DNA of 33,561 nt, taken from Azospirillaceae bacterium (GTDB lineage: Bacteria > Pseudomonadota > Alphaproteobacteria > Azospirillales > Azospirillaceae). The translations under genes and the position numbers were made by a program. The notes under the pieces were generated by a model. The model was not told the DNA's origin. It made no database searches and saw only the letters and a list, made by a program, of their open reading frames with translations. How positions within the stretch are numbered: position 1 is the stretch's first letter; each line of letters opens with the position of its first letter. This document shows, piece by piece, positions 26,701 to 33,561 of this stretch. The stretch is from NCBI GenBank assembly GCA_028281465.1, contig JANQJV010000042.1, positions 1 to 33,561 of the forward strand. The letters are read 5' to 3'.

Positions 26701-27278
26701 TCGAGACGCACCGGATTCTCGGTGTCGGGCGGAAACAGGTCGATGATGCCGCCACGCACGGCGTAGTCGCCCGGTTCACGCACCGTCTGGGCGCGCACAT
26801 AGCCGTTGTGCACCAGGTAGCCGTTCAGCGCCTCCAGATCCAACCGGTCGCCGACGCGCGCCGAGAACGCCGCCTGCTCCAGCCGCCGGCGCGGCGGCAC
26901 CCGCTGCAGCGCCGCATTCAGGGTGGAAAGCACCAGAAGCGGCCGGTCGCGCGCCGCCAACAGGCGCGTCAGAGTCGCGACGCGTTGCGCCACCAGCGCC
27001 GCATGGGGCGAGACCCGGTCATAGGGCAAACAATCCCAGGCCGGGAACATCAGGATGGACAGCTCCGGATCGAAGAACCCGACCAGTTGCTTGAGCCGCG
27101 CGGCCCGTGCGTCGTCCAGGGCAATGTGCAGCACGCCGGCGGCTTTGCTGCGACGCGCAAGGTGGCACAGAACGCGTGCATCCTGCCCTTCCGGGGCGCC
27201 CCCAATGGTCAGACGGGCCGGATTGCCGGGATGGAGATCGATCGGGTGCAAGGGACCGCTGACTTCCTCAAATCTCAC
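23769..27278 (-). CDS. mfd: Transcription-repair coupling factor Mfd
   Basis: A 1169-residue ATP-dependent translocase that displaces stalled RNA polymerase at DNA lesions and recruits UvrA. An N-terminal UvrB-like module (LHIALDDARAARL...FPAWDCLPYD) is followed by the RNA-polymerase-interacting domain (LGEGDLVVHVDHGIGRYDGL). The RecG-like motor has Walker A GDVGFGKTE near residue 650 and the DEEQ box near 748. Helicase motifs continue with QLRGRVGRS, and the TRCF C-terminal domain ends the protein. Full length, no breaks. The start at 27278 opens the conserved N-terminus. It lies 69 bp downstream of sdhE on the same strand, an adjacency common in alphaproteobacteria. The 206 bp between 23561 and 23768 hold nothing I can identify. 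Confidence 0.98.
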   Translation of the reverse strand: MRFEEVSGPLHPIDLHPGNPARLTIGGAPEGQDARVLCHLARRSKAAGVLHIALDDARAARLKQLVGFFDPELSILMFPAWDCLPYDRVSPHAALVAQRVATLTRLLAARDRPLLVLSTLNAALQRVPPRRRLEQAAFSARVGDRLDLEALNGYLVHNGYVRAQTVREPGDYAVRGGIIDLFPPDTENPVRLDLFGDELESVRVFDPISQRTKAKRQSLTLHPVSEYFLDADSIARFRAGYRELFGAVTDTDPLYEAVAAGRQYAGLEHWLPLFHERMDTLFAYLPKAVVTLDHQIDEACDARLAQVADFHQARVTMQGADRKAGAPLYKPIPPGMLYFDWAGWEAALKVHAVGRLTPFAPPPGIAGMVDAGGRRAADFSEARNRQDRNVFDAVREHLQQAHRDGRRVVVAAYSAGSRDRLGTVLGDHGVEPIEPVNAWHDTDAFDPNVIAGAILGLEHGFEAADLTVITEQDILGDRLTRPVRRRKRAANLINEAASLGEGDLVVHVDHGIGRYDGLETLDVSGAPHDCLRLVYAGGDKLYVPVENIELLSRFGSEDAGVQLDKLGAAGWQNRKAKVKKRLKDMAEALMRIAAERQLRTGDPMAPPEGLYDEFAARFPYPETDDQLRAIEDVLEDLQSGRPMDRLVCGDVGFGKTEVALRAAFVAAFAGHQVAVVVPTTLLARQHHRTFSQRLHDLPFHVEQLSRMVTPKEATRIKKGLADGTVDLVVGTHALLSKGIVFKRLGMVIVDEEQHFGVKQKERLKELRADVHVLTLTATPIPRTLQMALSGVRELSLIATPPVDRLAVRTFVLPFDPVVIREALLREHYRGGQSFYVCPRIEDISKVQERLKDLVPEIKVVSAHGQMPSSELEKVMSAFDDGRFDVLLATNIIESGLDIPRANTLVVHRSDLFGLAQLYQLRGRVGRSKLRGYAYFTYAPRSVLSGSAQQRLHVIETLDSLGAGFQLASHDMDIRGAGNLLGEEQSGHIREVGMELYQQLLDEAVQAAREGGGTDRAEAETWTPQINLGMPVLIPDAYVPDLSVRLSLYRRIADLVGRKETDAFAAEMIDRFGPLPEEVENLLQVVAIKHLCRKGGVERVDTGPKGAVVTFRGNSFARPDRLVQFIQKQVGTVKLRPDHKLVQSRAWDTPALRLKGTHKLMENLAKLAAG

Positions 27279-27347
27279 TGCGGCGTGCGGAGCATGGAGT
27301 CCGGATGCGCGAACGAGGGACTCGCGTGTGCCCGATGCACCGCCGCG

Positions 27348-27629
27348 TCAGGGGCTATAATGCGCCCGCAGCAAGCGCATCACCTCGGTATCGTGGACCG
27401 CCGGCACGGGTGTGCGGCCGATCAGCCAGTCATAGATGTCGGGGTCATTCTCGCATAACAGGTCGGCGAATTGGTTGAGTTGCTCAGCCGTGAATCCACG
27501 CAAATAGCGGTCAGCAAACCGACCAAGCAACAGGTCCGCCTCACGCGTGCCACGATGCCAAGCCCGAAAGCCGAGTTTCTTACGCAACCGGTCGATGGAC
27601 TCAGCGTCAGACTCTAGGGGCATGGCCAT
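27348..27629 (-). CDS. sdhE: Succinate dehydrogenase assembly factor SdhE (FAD assembly factor)
   Basis: About 93 residues, a small soluble five-helix protein that promotes covalent FAD attachment to succinate dehydrogenase flavoprotein. The signature RGTRE sits in AWHRGTREADLLLGRFAD, and the C-terminal NDPDIYDWLIG block is conserved. Start choice is uncertain: ATGs at 27629 and 27623 and a TTG at 27632 are clustered, and none has a good Shine-Dalgarno sequence because a T-rich run sits immediately upstream. It probably forms a transcription unit with mfd. Confidence 0.93.
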   Translation of the reverse strand: MAMPLESDAESIDRLRKKLGFRAWHRGTREADLLLGRFADRYLRGFTAEQLNQFADLLCENDPDIYDWLIGRTPVPAVHDTEVMRLLRAHYSP

Positions 27630-27728
27630 CAAGAAAAAAACAGCACAGGTATCGCGCCACCGAACCGAGCATCCCGGTGACCGCTATATGGGCCGCTGCA
27701 GCGCCCCCGCCAAGCGTGACCCCTTGGC

Positions 27729-29189
27729 TCACCCAACCTTGCGCGGGTCGACACCGGCGGCACGCCAAGCTTGAAGCTTCCGGTAGATGGTCGACGGGCT
27801 GATTTCGAGCAACGTGGCAGCGCGCGGCACATCGTCGTTGCACTCACGCAGAGCGTGCAGGATGGTCTCCTTTTCCACCGCCCACAGCGGACGGACACCG
27901 GGACTGCTGGTGTTGGCCGGTGCCGGAATCGCGGCACGCATGCTCCCCCGGCGCGGTCCGGGCAGGCCGGCCAGTCCGACCGTACCTGTGTCCATGCCTG
28001 TTGTGACAAACGACCGCAACGGCTCGGGCAACATGTGTGTCTCGACCAGATCGCCGTCGTTCAGGATGACGACGTTGCGCACCACATTCTGCAACTGACG
28101 GACGTTGCCCGGCCAATCGTATCGTCGAAGACACGCTTCGACCGCGGGCGCGAACCCTTGGAAGCGCTTACCCTCCTCCCGGCTGAAATCACTGAGCAAG
28201 GCCTGAGCAATCAACAGTGCATCTTCGTCGCGGTCACGCAGCGCCGGCAGATGAAGCGGGACCACATGCAACCGATAATACAGATCCTCGCGGAAACGAC
28301 CGGCCTCCACCTCCGTCAACGGATCCTTGTTGGTGGCGCAAACGAAGCGCACGTTCAACCGCCGGCTCTTCGTGCTGCCCACTGGTTGGATCGCGCCGGT
28401 CTGGATGAAGCGCAGCATCTTGGCCTGCAAGTCGCCGGCCATCTCACAGATTTCATCCAGGAACAAGGTCCCGCCATCGGCTTCCACGGCCGCTCCGGTG
28501 CGATCGGACACCGCGCCGGTGAAAGCACCGCGGACATGACCGAACAACTCGCTTTCCAAAAGCTCGCGCGGAATCGCCGCGCAGTTAAGCGCGACAAACC
28601 GGTTGTCGCGGCGCGGACTGGCACGATGGACAGCCTCGGCTGCCAACTCCTTGCCAGTGCCACTCTCACCGGTAATGAACACGCTGGCCTTGCTGGAGGC
28701 GACGCTCTCAATGGTGCGATAGACCGCCTGCATCTCCGCGGAGTCACCGATAAAGTCGAAAAACCGGTCCCGGTCCAGGTTCCGCCGGTAGCGCTCCAGC
28801 ATGCCGGTCAGGCGGTGGCGTTCCAACGCATTCCGCACCGTCACCGTCAACCGGTCGGCATTGAAGGGCTTAACGATGAAGTCGAAGGCGCCGCGACGCA
28901 TGGCTTCCACCGCCAGGTTGACCGACCCCTGCGAGGTCACCACAACCACCGAGACGGCGGGCCGGTCTTCATGCAGACGGGCCAAGATATCCAGGCCATC
29001 CATGTCGGGTAGCCGGATGTCGAGCACCACCACATCGGGCGTGGCACGGCGTAGGCACTGCATGGCTTCCGCACCCGTCATGGCGAGCTCGACGGCATGC
29101 CCGTCGCGCGTTAGATACTCCTGTGTGATCAGCGCTTCCGCCGGCGAATCCTCGACCAACAAGATGACCGGCACGTTGTCCGATACCAT
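27729..29189 (-). CDS. Sigma-54-dependent response regulator, NtrC/LuxO type
   Basis: A 486-residue transcriptional activator. The receiver domain (residues 6-120) has the phospho-acceptor Asp57 in VVLDIRLPDMDG and the switch lysine in VKPF. The AAA+ domain has Walker A GESGTGKE at 173-180, the sigma-54-contacting GAFTGA at 220-225 and Walker B LFLDE at 241-245. A C-terminal Fis-type helix-turn-helix (ATLLEISPSTIYRKL) binds enhancer DNA. All residues needed for ATP-driven open-complex formation at -24/-12 promoters are present. The ATG at 29189 is preferred to the one at 29246 because it starts the receiver domain. No sensor kinase is adjacent, so its signal and targets are unknown. Confidence 0.95.
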   Translation of the reverse strand: MVSDNVPVILLVEDSPAEALITQEYLTRDGHAVELAMTGAEAMQCLRRATPDVVVLDIRLPDMDGLDILARLHEDRPAVSVVVVTSQGSVNLAVEAMRRGAFDFIVKPFNADRLTVTVRNALERHRLTGMLERYRRNLDRDRFFDFIGDSAEMQAVYRTIESVASSKASVFITGESGTGKELAAEAVHRASPRRDNRFVALNCAAIPRELLESELFGHVRGAFTGAVSDRTGAAVEADGGTLFLDEICEMAGDLQAKMLRFIQTGAIQPVGSTKSRRLNVRFVCATNKDPLTEVEAGRFREDLYYRLHVVPLHLPALRDRDEDALLIAQALLSDFSREEGKRFQGFAPAVEACLRRYDWPGNVRQLQNVVRNVVILNDGDLVETHMLPEPLRSFVTTGMDTGTVGLAGLPGPRRGSMRAAIPAPANTSSPGVRPLWAVEKETILHALRECNDDVPRAATLLEISPSTIYRKLQAWRAAGVDPRKVG

Positions 29190-29311
29190 GCAAACATCCA
29201 GATATTTTAATTGAAGTGCCCCAGCCCACCGCCCCGAGAGCACCAATGGAAGACTAGTGGTGTTGGCTCAAGGGTTCAAGCGCAAGCGGTCGACACGGCA
29301 CCGAGTCCAGG

Positions 29312-29900
29312 TTAACGGACGGTCACGGTTGGCGTGTTGATGATGCGCTCAAGAAACGCAGCATCCCAGCCTGCTACCTTGCGAGCTGTTTTGATTAGCT
29401 TTTTCCCTCGTCCGATGCGAACGAGATTGAAGACAAGACGCCGAACGAGACCCATGCTTTGGGCGCCGTGTCCGGTATGTAATCTGGCCTGATCTTCCTT
29501 GTAAGGTGACATCCAGGACCCAATAGACCCTCTCAGCGCGCCAACGGCTGCGGGTTACCGCCGCAGACTGTTCGGGTGTCAAGCCTGTTCGGGTTTCAGC
29601 GGCTTTGACGCGACAAAGCAACGGGTCTCGCTGGTCAGCTTACCGCGGCACGCGATGTCTGTTGTTGTGCAAATGGCGCCGGTTTCTGCGGCATTGGGCC
29701 GTTCCACGTCGATCGTCCAGCGACCGAGACCGGCCAACGCCCCAATACGCCTGGCGCCTCACGTGCCGCTGCACCCCATGCGAGAGTGATCGCTTTCCAA
29801 GTGCCATCGTCACGCCAGTCATAGATTCGCTTGTCACCGCTGCAGTCCAGGGTCTTGCCACCCGGGGGCAATCAGATCGGACGTATCCGGCCACGCGAAC
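29312..29900 (-). mobile_element. Degenerate ISAs1-like transposase remnant
   Basis: On the minus strand, pieces of one transposase occur in successive frames. First is GLGRWTIDVERPNAAE...RGKLTSETRCFVASKPLKPEQ (about 29750-29590). Next is RWRAERVYWVLDVT, and then EDQARLHTGHGAQSMGLVRRLVFNLVR...AGWDAAFLERII, ending near 29312. The order and wording match the C-terminal third of ISAs1/H-repeat-type transposases (HW..E..LHWVLDV and the GHGPQNMA..R..ALNL block). At least two frameshifts and no intact start make it inactive. Upstream to 29900 a KRIYDWRDDGTWKAI stretch may be more of this or of an IS5-type element. Confidence 0.6.
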
Positions 29901-30370
29901 CGCTAGCTGAGAATCGGTCCGGCTCATCAGGCTACGCAGCCAGTCTTTTTTGGAATGCAGAAATAGAACCCCGACGCCTGGCACACTCAAGGCAGATTTT
30001 GACCATTCCACGATGACTTCCCCACAGTCATGGGATCAATTTATCGCAGTATACACAACAATAACAGGGCTTCACAAAATGAAAAACTCACCCCATCCAG
30101 TTTCCACGGCCGATAACTTGACCAAAGTGATCAAACCACAGGCAAAGGCAATCTCTCACAACAGCCTTTTCCATGGCATCGGCTCAAATCTGGGCTACCG
30201 ACGCTCCGTGACTCGCATCACCACCCCTCGCCCATACCCGTCGACTCAGTGAGGAAGCCTATTCGCTGTCCGGCTGAGCGCGCTGCCGTGACGCGGTCGG
30301 CGGCGGGCTTGCCCCTTTGCTCGGCTGGGCTTATCCTGACCGTTCGGTCTGAGTCGGCATGGATGCATCA
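29901..30370. other. Gene-free stretch upstream of leuD
   Basis: I find no supportable gene here. The segment 30030-30130 is noticeably AT-rich (TTTATCGCAGTATACACAAC and following), unlike both flanks, and may be the outer part of the mobile-element debris or an old promoter region. The last 120 bp before leuD are GC-rich and contain no obvious -35/-10 pair. leuC, which usually precedes leuD, is absent. Confidence 0.3.
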
Positions 30371-30982
30371 ATGGACAAGTTCACCACACTCACCGGTGTT
30401 GCGGCACCGCTGCGTATGATCAATGTCGACACCGACATGATCATTCCGAAACAGTACCTAAAGACGATCAAGCGCACCGGACTTGGCCGCCACCTGTTCG
30501 ACGAGCTGCGCTTCGGGCCCGACGGCACCGAGATCGGCGACTTCGTGCTCAACCAATCGGCCTATCGCAACGCCAAGATATTGATCGGCGGCGCGAATTT
30601 CGGCTGCGGGTCGTCGCGCGAGCATGCTCCTTGGGCGATCCTGGACTTCGGCATCCGCTGCGTCATTGCTCCCTCTTTTGCCGATATTTTTCACAACAAT
30701 TGCTTCAAGAACGGCATCCTGCCCATTGCCTTGCCAACCGATCAGGTCGAGACCCTACTGCAGGACGCGGAAAAGGGCGCCAACGCCACGCTGACCGTGG
30801 ACTTGGCCGAACAGGTGATCGTTCGGCCGGACGGTGCCCGACTCAGCTTCGAAATCGATCCATTCCGAAAACACTGTCTGCTCAATGGCCTGGACGACAT
30901 CGAGCTGACACTCACCCATGCCGGTGCCATCCAGAGCTTCGAAGACGGCCAGCGGGACCGACAGCCTTGGCTGTGGGCCTGA
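30371..30982 (+). CDS. leuD: 3-isopropylmalate dehydratase small subunit LeuD
   Basis: A 203-residue subunit of isopropylmalate isomerase, which together with the iron-sulfur LeuC interconverts 2- and 3-isopropylmalate in leucine synthesis. Family motifs are [13 protein letters not shown] near the start, [16 protein letters not shown] at the substrate loop, and [16 protein letters not shown]. The protein is complete. I prefer the ATG at 30371 (MDKFTTL), the usual family N-terminus; the ATG at 30359 would add four residues. Its partner leuC is not in the window, so the subunits are encoded apart. leuB follows after 64 bp, a spacer with an eight-C run. Confidence 0.97.
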   Translation: MDKFTTLTGVAAPLRMINVDTDMIIPKQYLKTIKRTGLGRHLFDELRFGPDGTEIGDFVLNQSAYRNAKILIGGANFGCGSSREHAPWAILDFGIRCVIAPSFADIFHNNCFKNGILPIALPTDQVETLLQDAEKGANATLTVDLAEQVIVRPDGARLSFEIDPFRKHCLLNGLDDIELTLTHAGAIQSFEDGQRDRQPWLWA

Positions 30983-31046
30983 CCCCGCGTCGATCCACGC
31001 TGACCGCCCCCCCCTTAAACATGGACCCGCGTGAAGGTGTAACGCC

Positions 31047-32159
31047 ATGGGACAGGCGAAGACGATTCTCATGCTCGCCGGCGACGGCATCGGCCCGGAA
31101 GCAATGCGCCAGGTGCGCCGAGTCATGGACTGGCTGGAGCAGCGCCGCGGACTGTCGTTCGCGGTGACCGAAGGGCTGGTCGGCGGCATCGCCATCGACC
31201 GCGAAGGCACGCCCTTGAGCGATGCCACCCTGGAGGCGGCCAAATCGGCCGACGCGGTGCTATTGGGTGCGGTCGGCGGCCCGCAATGGGACAACGTGGA
31301 TTTCGCCATCCGTCCGGAAGCCGGTCTGTTGCGCCTCCGCAAGGAGCTCGGCCTGTTCGCCAACTTGCGCCCGGCCATGGTGTTGGATGCGCTGATCGAC
31401 GCCTCGACCTTGAAGCCGGAGATCGTGCGCAGCCTGAACATCATGATCGTGCGCGAACTCACGGGCGGCGTGTATTTCGGCGAGCCGCGCGGCATCACCG
31501 ACCTGGGCGACGGCGAGAAGCGCGGCGTCAACACCCAGGTGTACACCTCGAGCGAAATCCGCCGGGTGGCACGAGTCGCCTTCGAGCTGGCGCGCAAGCG
31601 GCAAAACCGGCTGTGCTCGGTGGAGAAAGCCAATGTGATGGAATCCGGCCGGTTGTGGCGCGCCGAAGTGACATCGCTGCACCAGGCGGACTTTGCCGAC
31701 GTCGCGCTCTCGCACATGTATGCCGACAACTGTGCCATGCAGCTTGTCCGCAACCCGCGCCAGTTCGACGTCATCGTCACCGACAACCTGTTCGGCGACA
31801 TGCTGTCGGACGAAGCCGCCATGCTCACCGGCTCACTCGGCATGCTACCGTCAGCCTCACTTGGCGCCACCCGACCGGACGGCAGCCGGCCGGCGATGTA
31901 TGAACCGGTGCACGGCTCCGCACCAGACATCGCGGGACAGGACAAGGCCAACCCCATTGCCACCTTGTTCAGCTTCACCATGATGCTGCGCTATTCGTTC
32001 GATCTTGGTGACGAGGCCGAGCGCATCGAAAAGGCGGCCGTCCGCGTTCTCGATGGGGGCCGGCGTACGGCCGACATCATGGCGCCGGGCCTGACCGAGG
32101 TCTCCACCACCGGCATGGGCGATGCGATCCTGGGCGAACTGGATGCGTCTCTGGCATAA
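31047..32159 (+). CDS. leuB: 3-isopropylmalate dehydrogenase LeuB
   Basis: A 370-residue NAD-dependent dehydrogenase that oxidises and decarboxylates 3-isopropylmalate to 2-ketoisocaproate, the step after LeuC/LeuD. The N-terminal [11 protein letters not shown], substrate-recognising [16 protein letters not shown], metal-site [14 protein letters not shown] and nucleotide-site [13 protein letters not shown] are all present in order. Length matches the family. The ATG at 31047 is preceded by GAAGGTG at good spacing. It probably shares a transcript with leuD; the next gene starts about 105 bp downstream. Confidence 0.98.
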   Translation: MGQAKTILMLAGDGIGPEAMRQVRRVMDWLEQRRGLSFAVTEGLVGGIAIDREGTPLSDATLEAAKSADAVLLGAVGGPQWDNVDFAIRPEAGLLRLRKELGLFANLRPAMVLDALIDASTLKPEIVRSLNIMIVRELTGGVYFGEPRGITDLGDGEKRGVNTQVYTSSEIRRVARVAFELARKRQNRLCSVEKANVMESGRLWRAEVTSLHQADFADVALSHMYADNCAMQLVRNPRQFDVIVTDNLFGDMLSDEAAMLTGSLGMLPSASLGATRPDGSRPAMYEPVHGSAPDIAGQDKANPIATLFSFTMMLRYSFDLGDEAERIEKAAVRVLDGGRRTADIMAPGLTEVSTTGMGDAILGELDASLA

Positions 32160-32263
32160 CCGCTGCCGGTGCCTTGAAGCGGTGGGCGCCGCCGTTTACG
32201 TGTCATCCACGGAGCCTTGATCAGGGTACGTCGGGCCGAGCGCGTTCGGGAGCGAAATCCACC

Positions 32264-33400
32264 ATGCACAGCGTCGTCATTGCCGGCTTCGCCCGGTCGC
32301 CGTTCACTCCGGCGCGCAAAGGGGCCCTGGCCAAGACGCGACCGGACGATCTGGCCGCCGCCGTGGTGGCGGCCCTGGTCGCGCGCACCGGCGTGGCGGC
32401 CGACGCCATCGAAGACATCCTGGTCGGCTGCGCCTTCCCGGAAGGTGAGCAAGGCCTGAACATGGCACGCACCATCGGTTTTCTGGCCGGATTGCCGCGA
32501 ACCGTCGGGGCGGCCACGGTGAACCGCTACTGCGGCTCTTCCATGACCACGATCCACATGGCGGCCGGGGCCATCGCCATGGGGGCCGGCGAGGCGTTCG
32601 TGTGCGCCGGCGTGGAGTCCATGACCCGCGTGCCCATGATGGGGTTCAATCCCATGCCGCATCCGGGTTTGGCCAAGGATTACCCACCGGCATACCACTC
32701 CATGGGGCAGACGGCGGAGGAACTGGCACGACGGCAAGGCATTAGCCGCACCGACCAGGAGGCTTTCGCGCTGGACTCGCATCGCAAGGCGGCGGCGGCA
32801 CAGGCCGAAGGCCACTTCCGGGACGAGATGGTCACCATCGAAACCAAAGTCGGCCCAGTGGCGGTGGACGGCTGCGTACGACCCGACACCTCGTTGGAAA
32901 AGCTGGCCGAACTGGAGCCGGTGTTCGATGCCACAGGCACGGTGACCGCCGGCACCTCCTCGCCACTCACCGACGGGGCTGCCGCCGTGCTGGTCACTTC
33001 GGAACATCATGCGCGGCGTCACGGCTTGCCCATGCTGGCGCGCATCCGCGCCGTCTCGGTGGCCGGTTGCGAGCCGGAGATCATGGGCATCGGCCCGGTA
33101 CCGGCGACGCGCAAGGTACTGCAGCGGGCCGGTGTCGAGCTCGGTGACATCGACGTGATCGAACTGAACGAAGCCTTTTCTGCCCAATCGCTGGCGGTCA
33201 TCCGCGCGCTGGGCATCGACCCGGCGCGGCTGAACCTGGACGGCGGTGCAGTCGCCCTGGGCCATCCGCTCGGTGCCAGCGGCGCCCGCATCACCGGCAA
33301 GGCTGCAGCCGTGCTGCAGCGCGAAGGGGCACGTCTGGCCTTGGCGACCCAATGCATCGGCGGCGGCCAGGGGATCGCCACCTTGTTGGAAGCCATCTGA
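32264..33400 (+). CDS. Thiolase, acetyl-CoA acyltransferase type
   Basis: A 378-residue thiolase. The acyl-accepting cysteine is Cys90 in NRYCGSSM, NEAF lies at 302-305, the activating His334 is in GHPLGASGAR, and the second catalytic cysteine Cys364 is in QCIGGGQG. It cleaves 3-ketoacyl-CoA in beta-oxidation or condenses acyl-CoAs; the sequence resembles FadA-type degradative thiolases, but chain-length preference cannot be read. The ATG at 32264 starts the conserved N-terminus; the TTG at 32174 adds an unconserved leader. No fadB-like gene is present in the window on either side, though a partner could lie further downstream. Confidence 0.95.
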   Translation: MHSVVIAGFARSPFTPARKGALAKTRPDDLAAAVVAALVARTGVAADAIEDILVGCAFPEGEQGLNMARTIGFLAGLPRTVGAATVNRYCGSSMTTIHMAAGAIAMGAGEAFVCAGVESMTRVPMMGFNPMPHPGLAKDYPPAYHSMGQTAEELARRQGISRTDQEAFALDSHRKAAAAQAEGHFRDEMVTIETKVGPVAVDGCVRPDTSLEKLAELEPVFDATGTVTAGTSSPLTDGAAAVLVTSEHHARRHGLPMLARIRAVSVAGCEPEIMGIGPVPATRKVLQRAGVELGDIDVIELNEAFSAQSLAVIRALGIDPARLNLDGGAVALGHPLGASGARITGKAAAVLQREGARLALATQCIGGGQGIATLLEAI

Positions 33401-33470
33401 ACCGCAGTTTCCCCTAACAAGAAACGAACGGTGCCGTTGGGCACAAACGGGTCCATGCGGGGAGGCCTTT

Positions 33471-33496
33471 GTGGGAGCGCCGACGCCTCGTCGGCC
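33471..33496 (+). repeat. REP-like palindromic unit (copy 2)
   Basis: GTGGGAGCGCCGAC, a short loop, then GTCGGCC, located 70 bp after the thiolase stop. It is the same unit as at 9-31 in the opposite orientation and shares the GGAGCGCC head with the pair at 22916-23028. The remainder of 33401-33561 shows only a weak 5-bp stem (GTGCC/GGCAC, around 33432-33445) that could assist thiolase termination. Confidence 0.6.
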
Positions 33497-33561
33497 TCGT
33501 GTGCACGCCGGTGCGGGTGGCGCCGTCGGATGGCCACAGCGCCGCGGACGGCGGACGGTGT

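Noticed and set aside
16122-30012. A shared 13-mer (TTTGACCATTCCA) near 16.13 kb and 30.0 kb as possible element ends
   Set aside because: A 13-bp match between two places in a 33-kb window is expected by chance several times, and the flanking sequence does not extend the similarity.
1-33561. CRISPR arrays, tRNA or rRNA genes, integrase or phage structural genes
   Set aside because: Looked for regularly spaced repeats, tRNA T-loop (GTTCRA) cloverleaf patterns, rRNA motifs and recombinase signatures; found none that hold up by eye.

Overview
This is a GC-rich chromosomal window that looks alphaproteobacterial, probably Rhodospirillales-like; that placement is an inference from gene content without a database search. 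The clues are a fused HldE, a Tat-type Rieske protein in a petA-petB-petC operon divergent from trmL-hemF, an SdhE-Mfd pair, a LeuD/LeuB pair of alphaproteobacterial type and a chemoreceptor with a membrane-embedded sensor. Most of the window is housekeeping or accessory metabolism. The exceptions are one clearly foreign AT-rich cassette, a strip of gene debris beside it, and a second patch of transposase debris upstream of leuD.

Layout. 181-2262 (+): hldE and a membrane methyltransferase. 2409-9259 (-): proline iminopeptidase, a PLP-dependent dehydratase overlapping an exported MA-type metallopeptidase, a methyl-accepting chemotaxis protein, a small membrane protein, hemF and trmL. 9518-12183 (+): the cytochrome bc1 operon petABC, closed by a strong hairpin. 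12399-15829 (-): a two-gene AT-rich cassette encoding a 997-residue protein with an N-terminal SAMHD1/dGTPase-like HD domain and a C-terminal phosphoribosyltransferase-like domain, preceded by a 144-residue partner I do not recognise. 16163-18276: decayed genes (a frameshifted exported protein, an IS21 transposase stub, an XRE regulator fragment, a frameshifted alpha/beta hydrolase). 18305-23560 (-): a small basic protein and a cobalamin-riboswitch-linked ABC importer with two paralogous binding proteins. 23769-29189 (-): mfd, sdhE and a sigma-54 response regulator. 29312-29900: ISAs1-like transposase debris. 30371-33400 (+): leuD, leuB and a thiolase.

The best candidate for an undescribed system is the 12399-15829 cassette. 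It combines a nucleotide-hydrolase fold with a PRPP-binding-loop effector fold in one polypeptide, is tightly coupled to a small partner, differs in base composition from everything around it, and sits directly behind the pet terminator next to mobile-element debris. An anti-phage or nucleotide-depletion role is an inference.

A second point of interest is the cobalamin riboswitch at 23391-23560. It lies about 600 nt ahead of its presumed transporter. The gap holds a short ORF with an excellent Shine-Dalgarno sequence and a 208-bp inverted REP pair. REP-like units of the same family also occur at both ends of the window.
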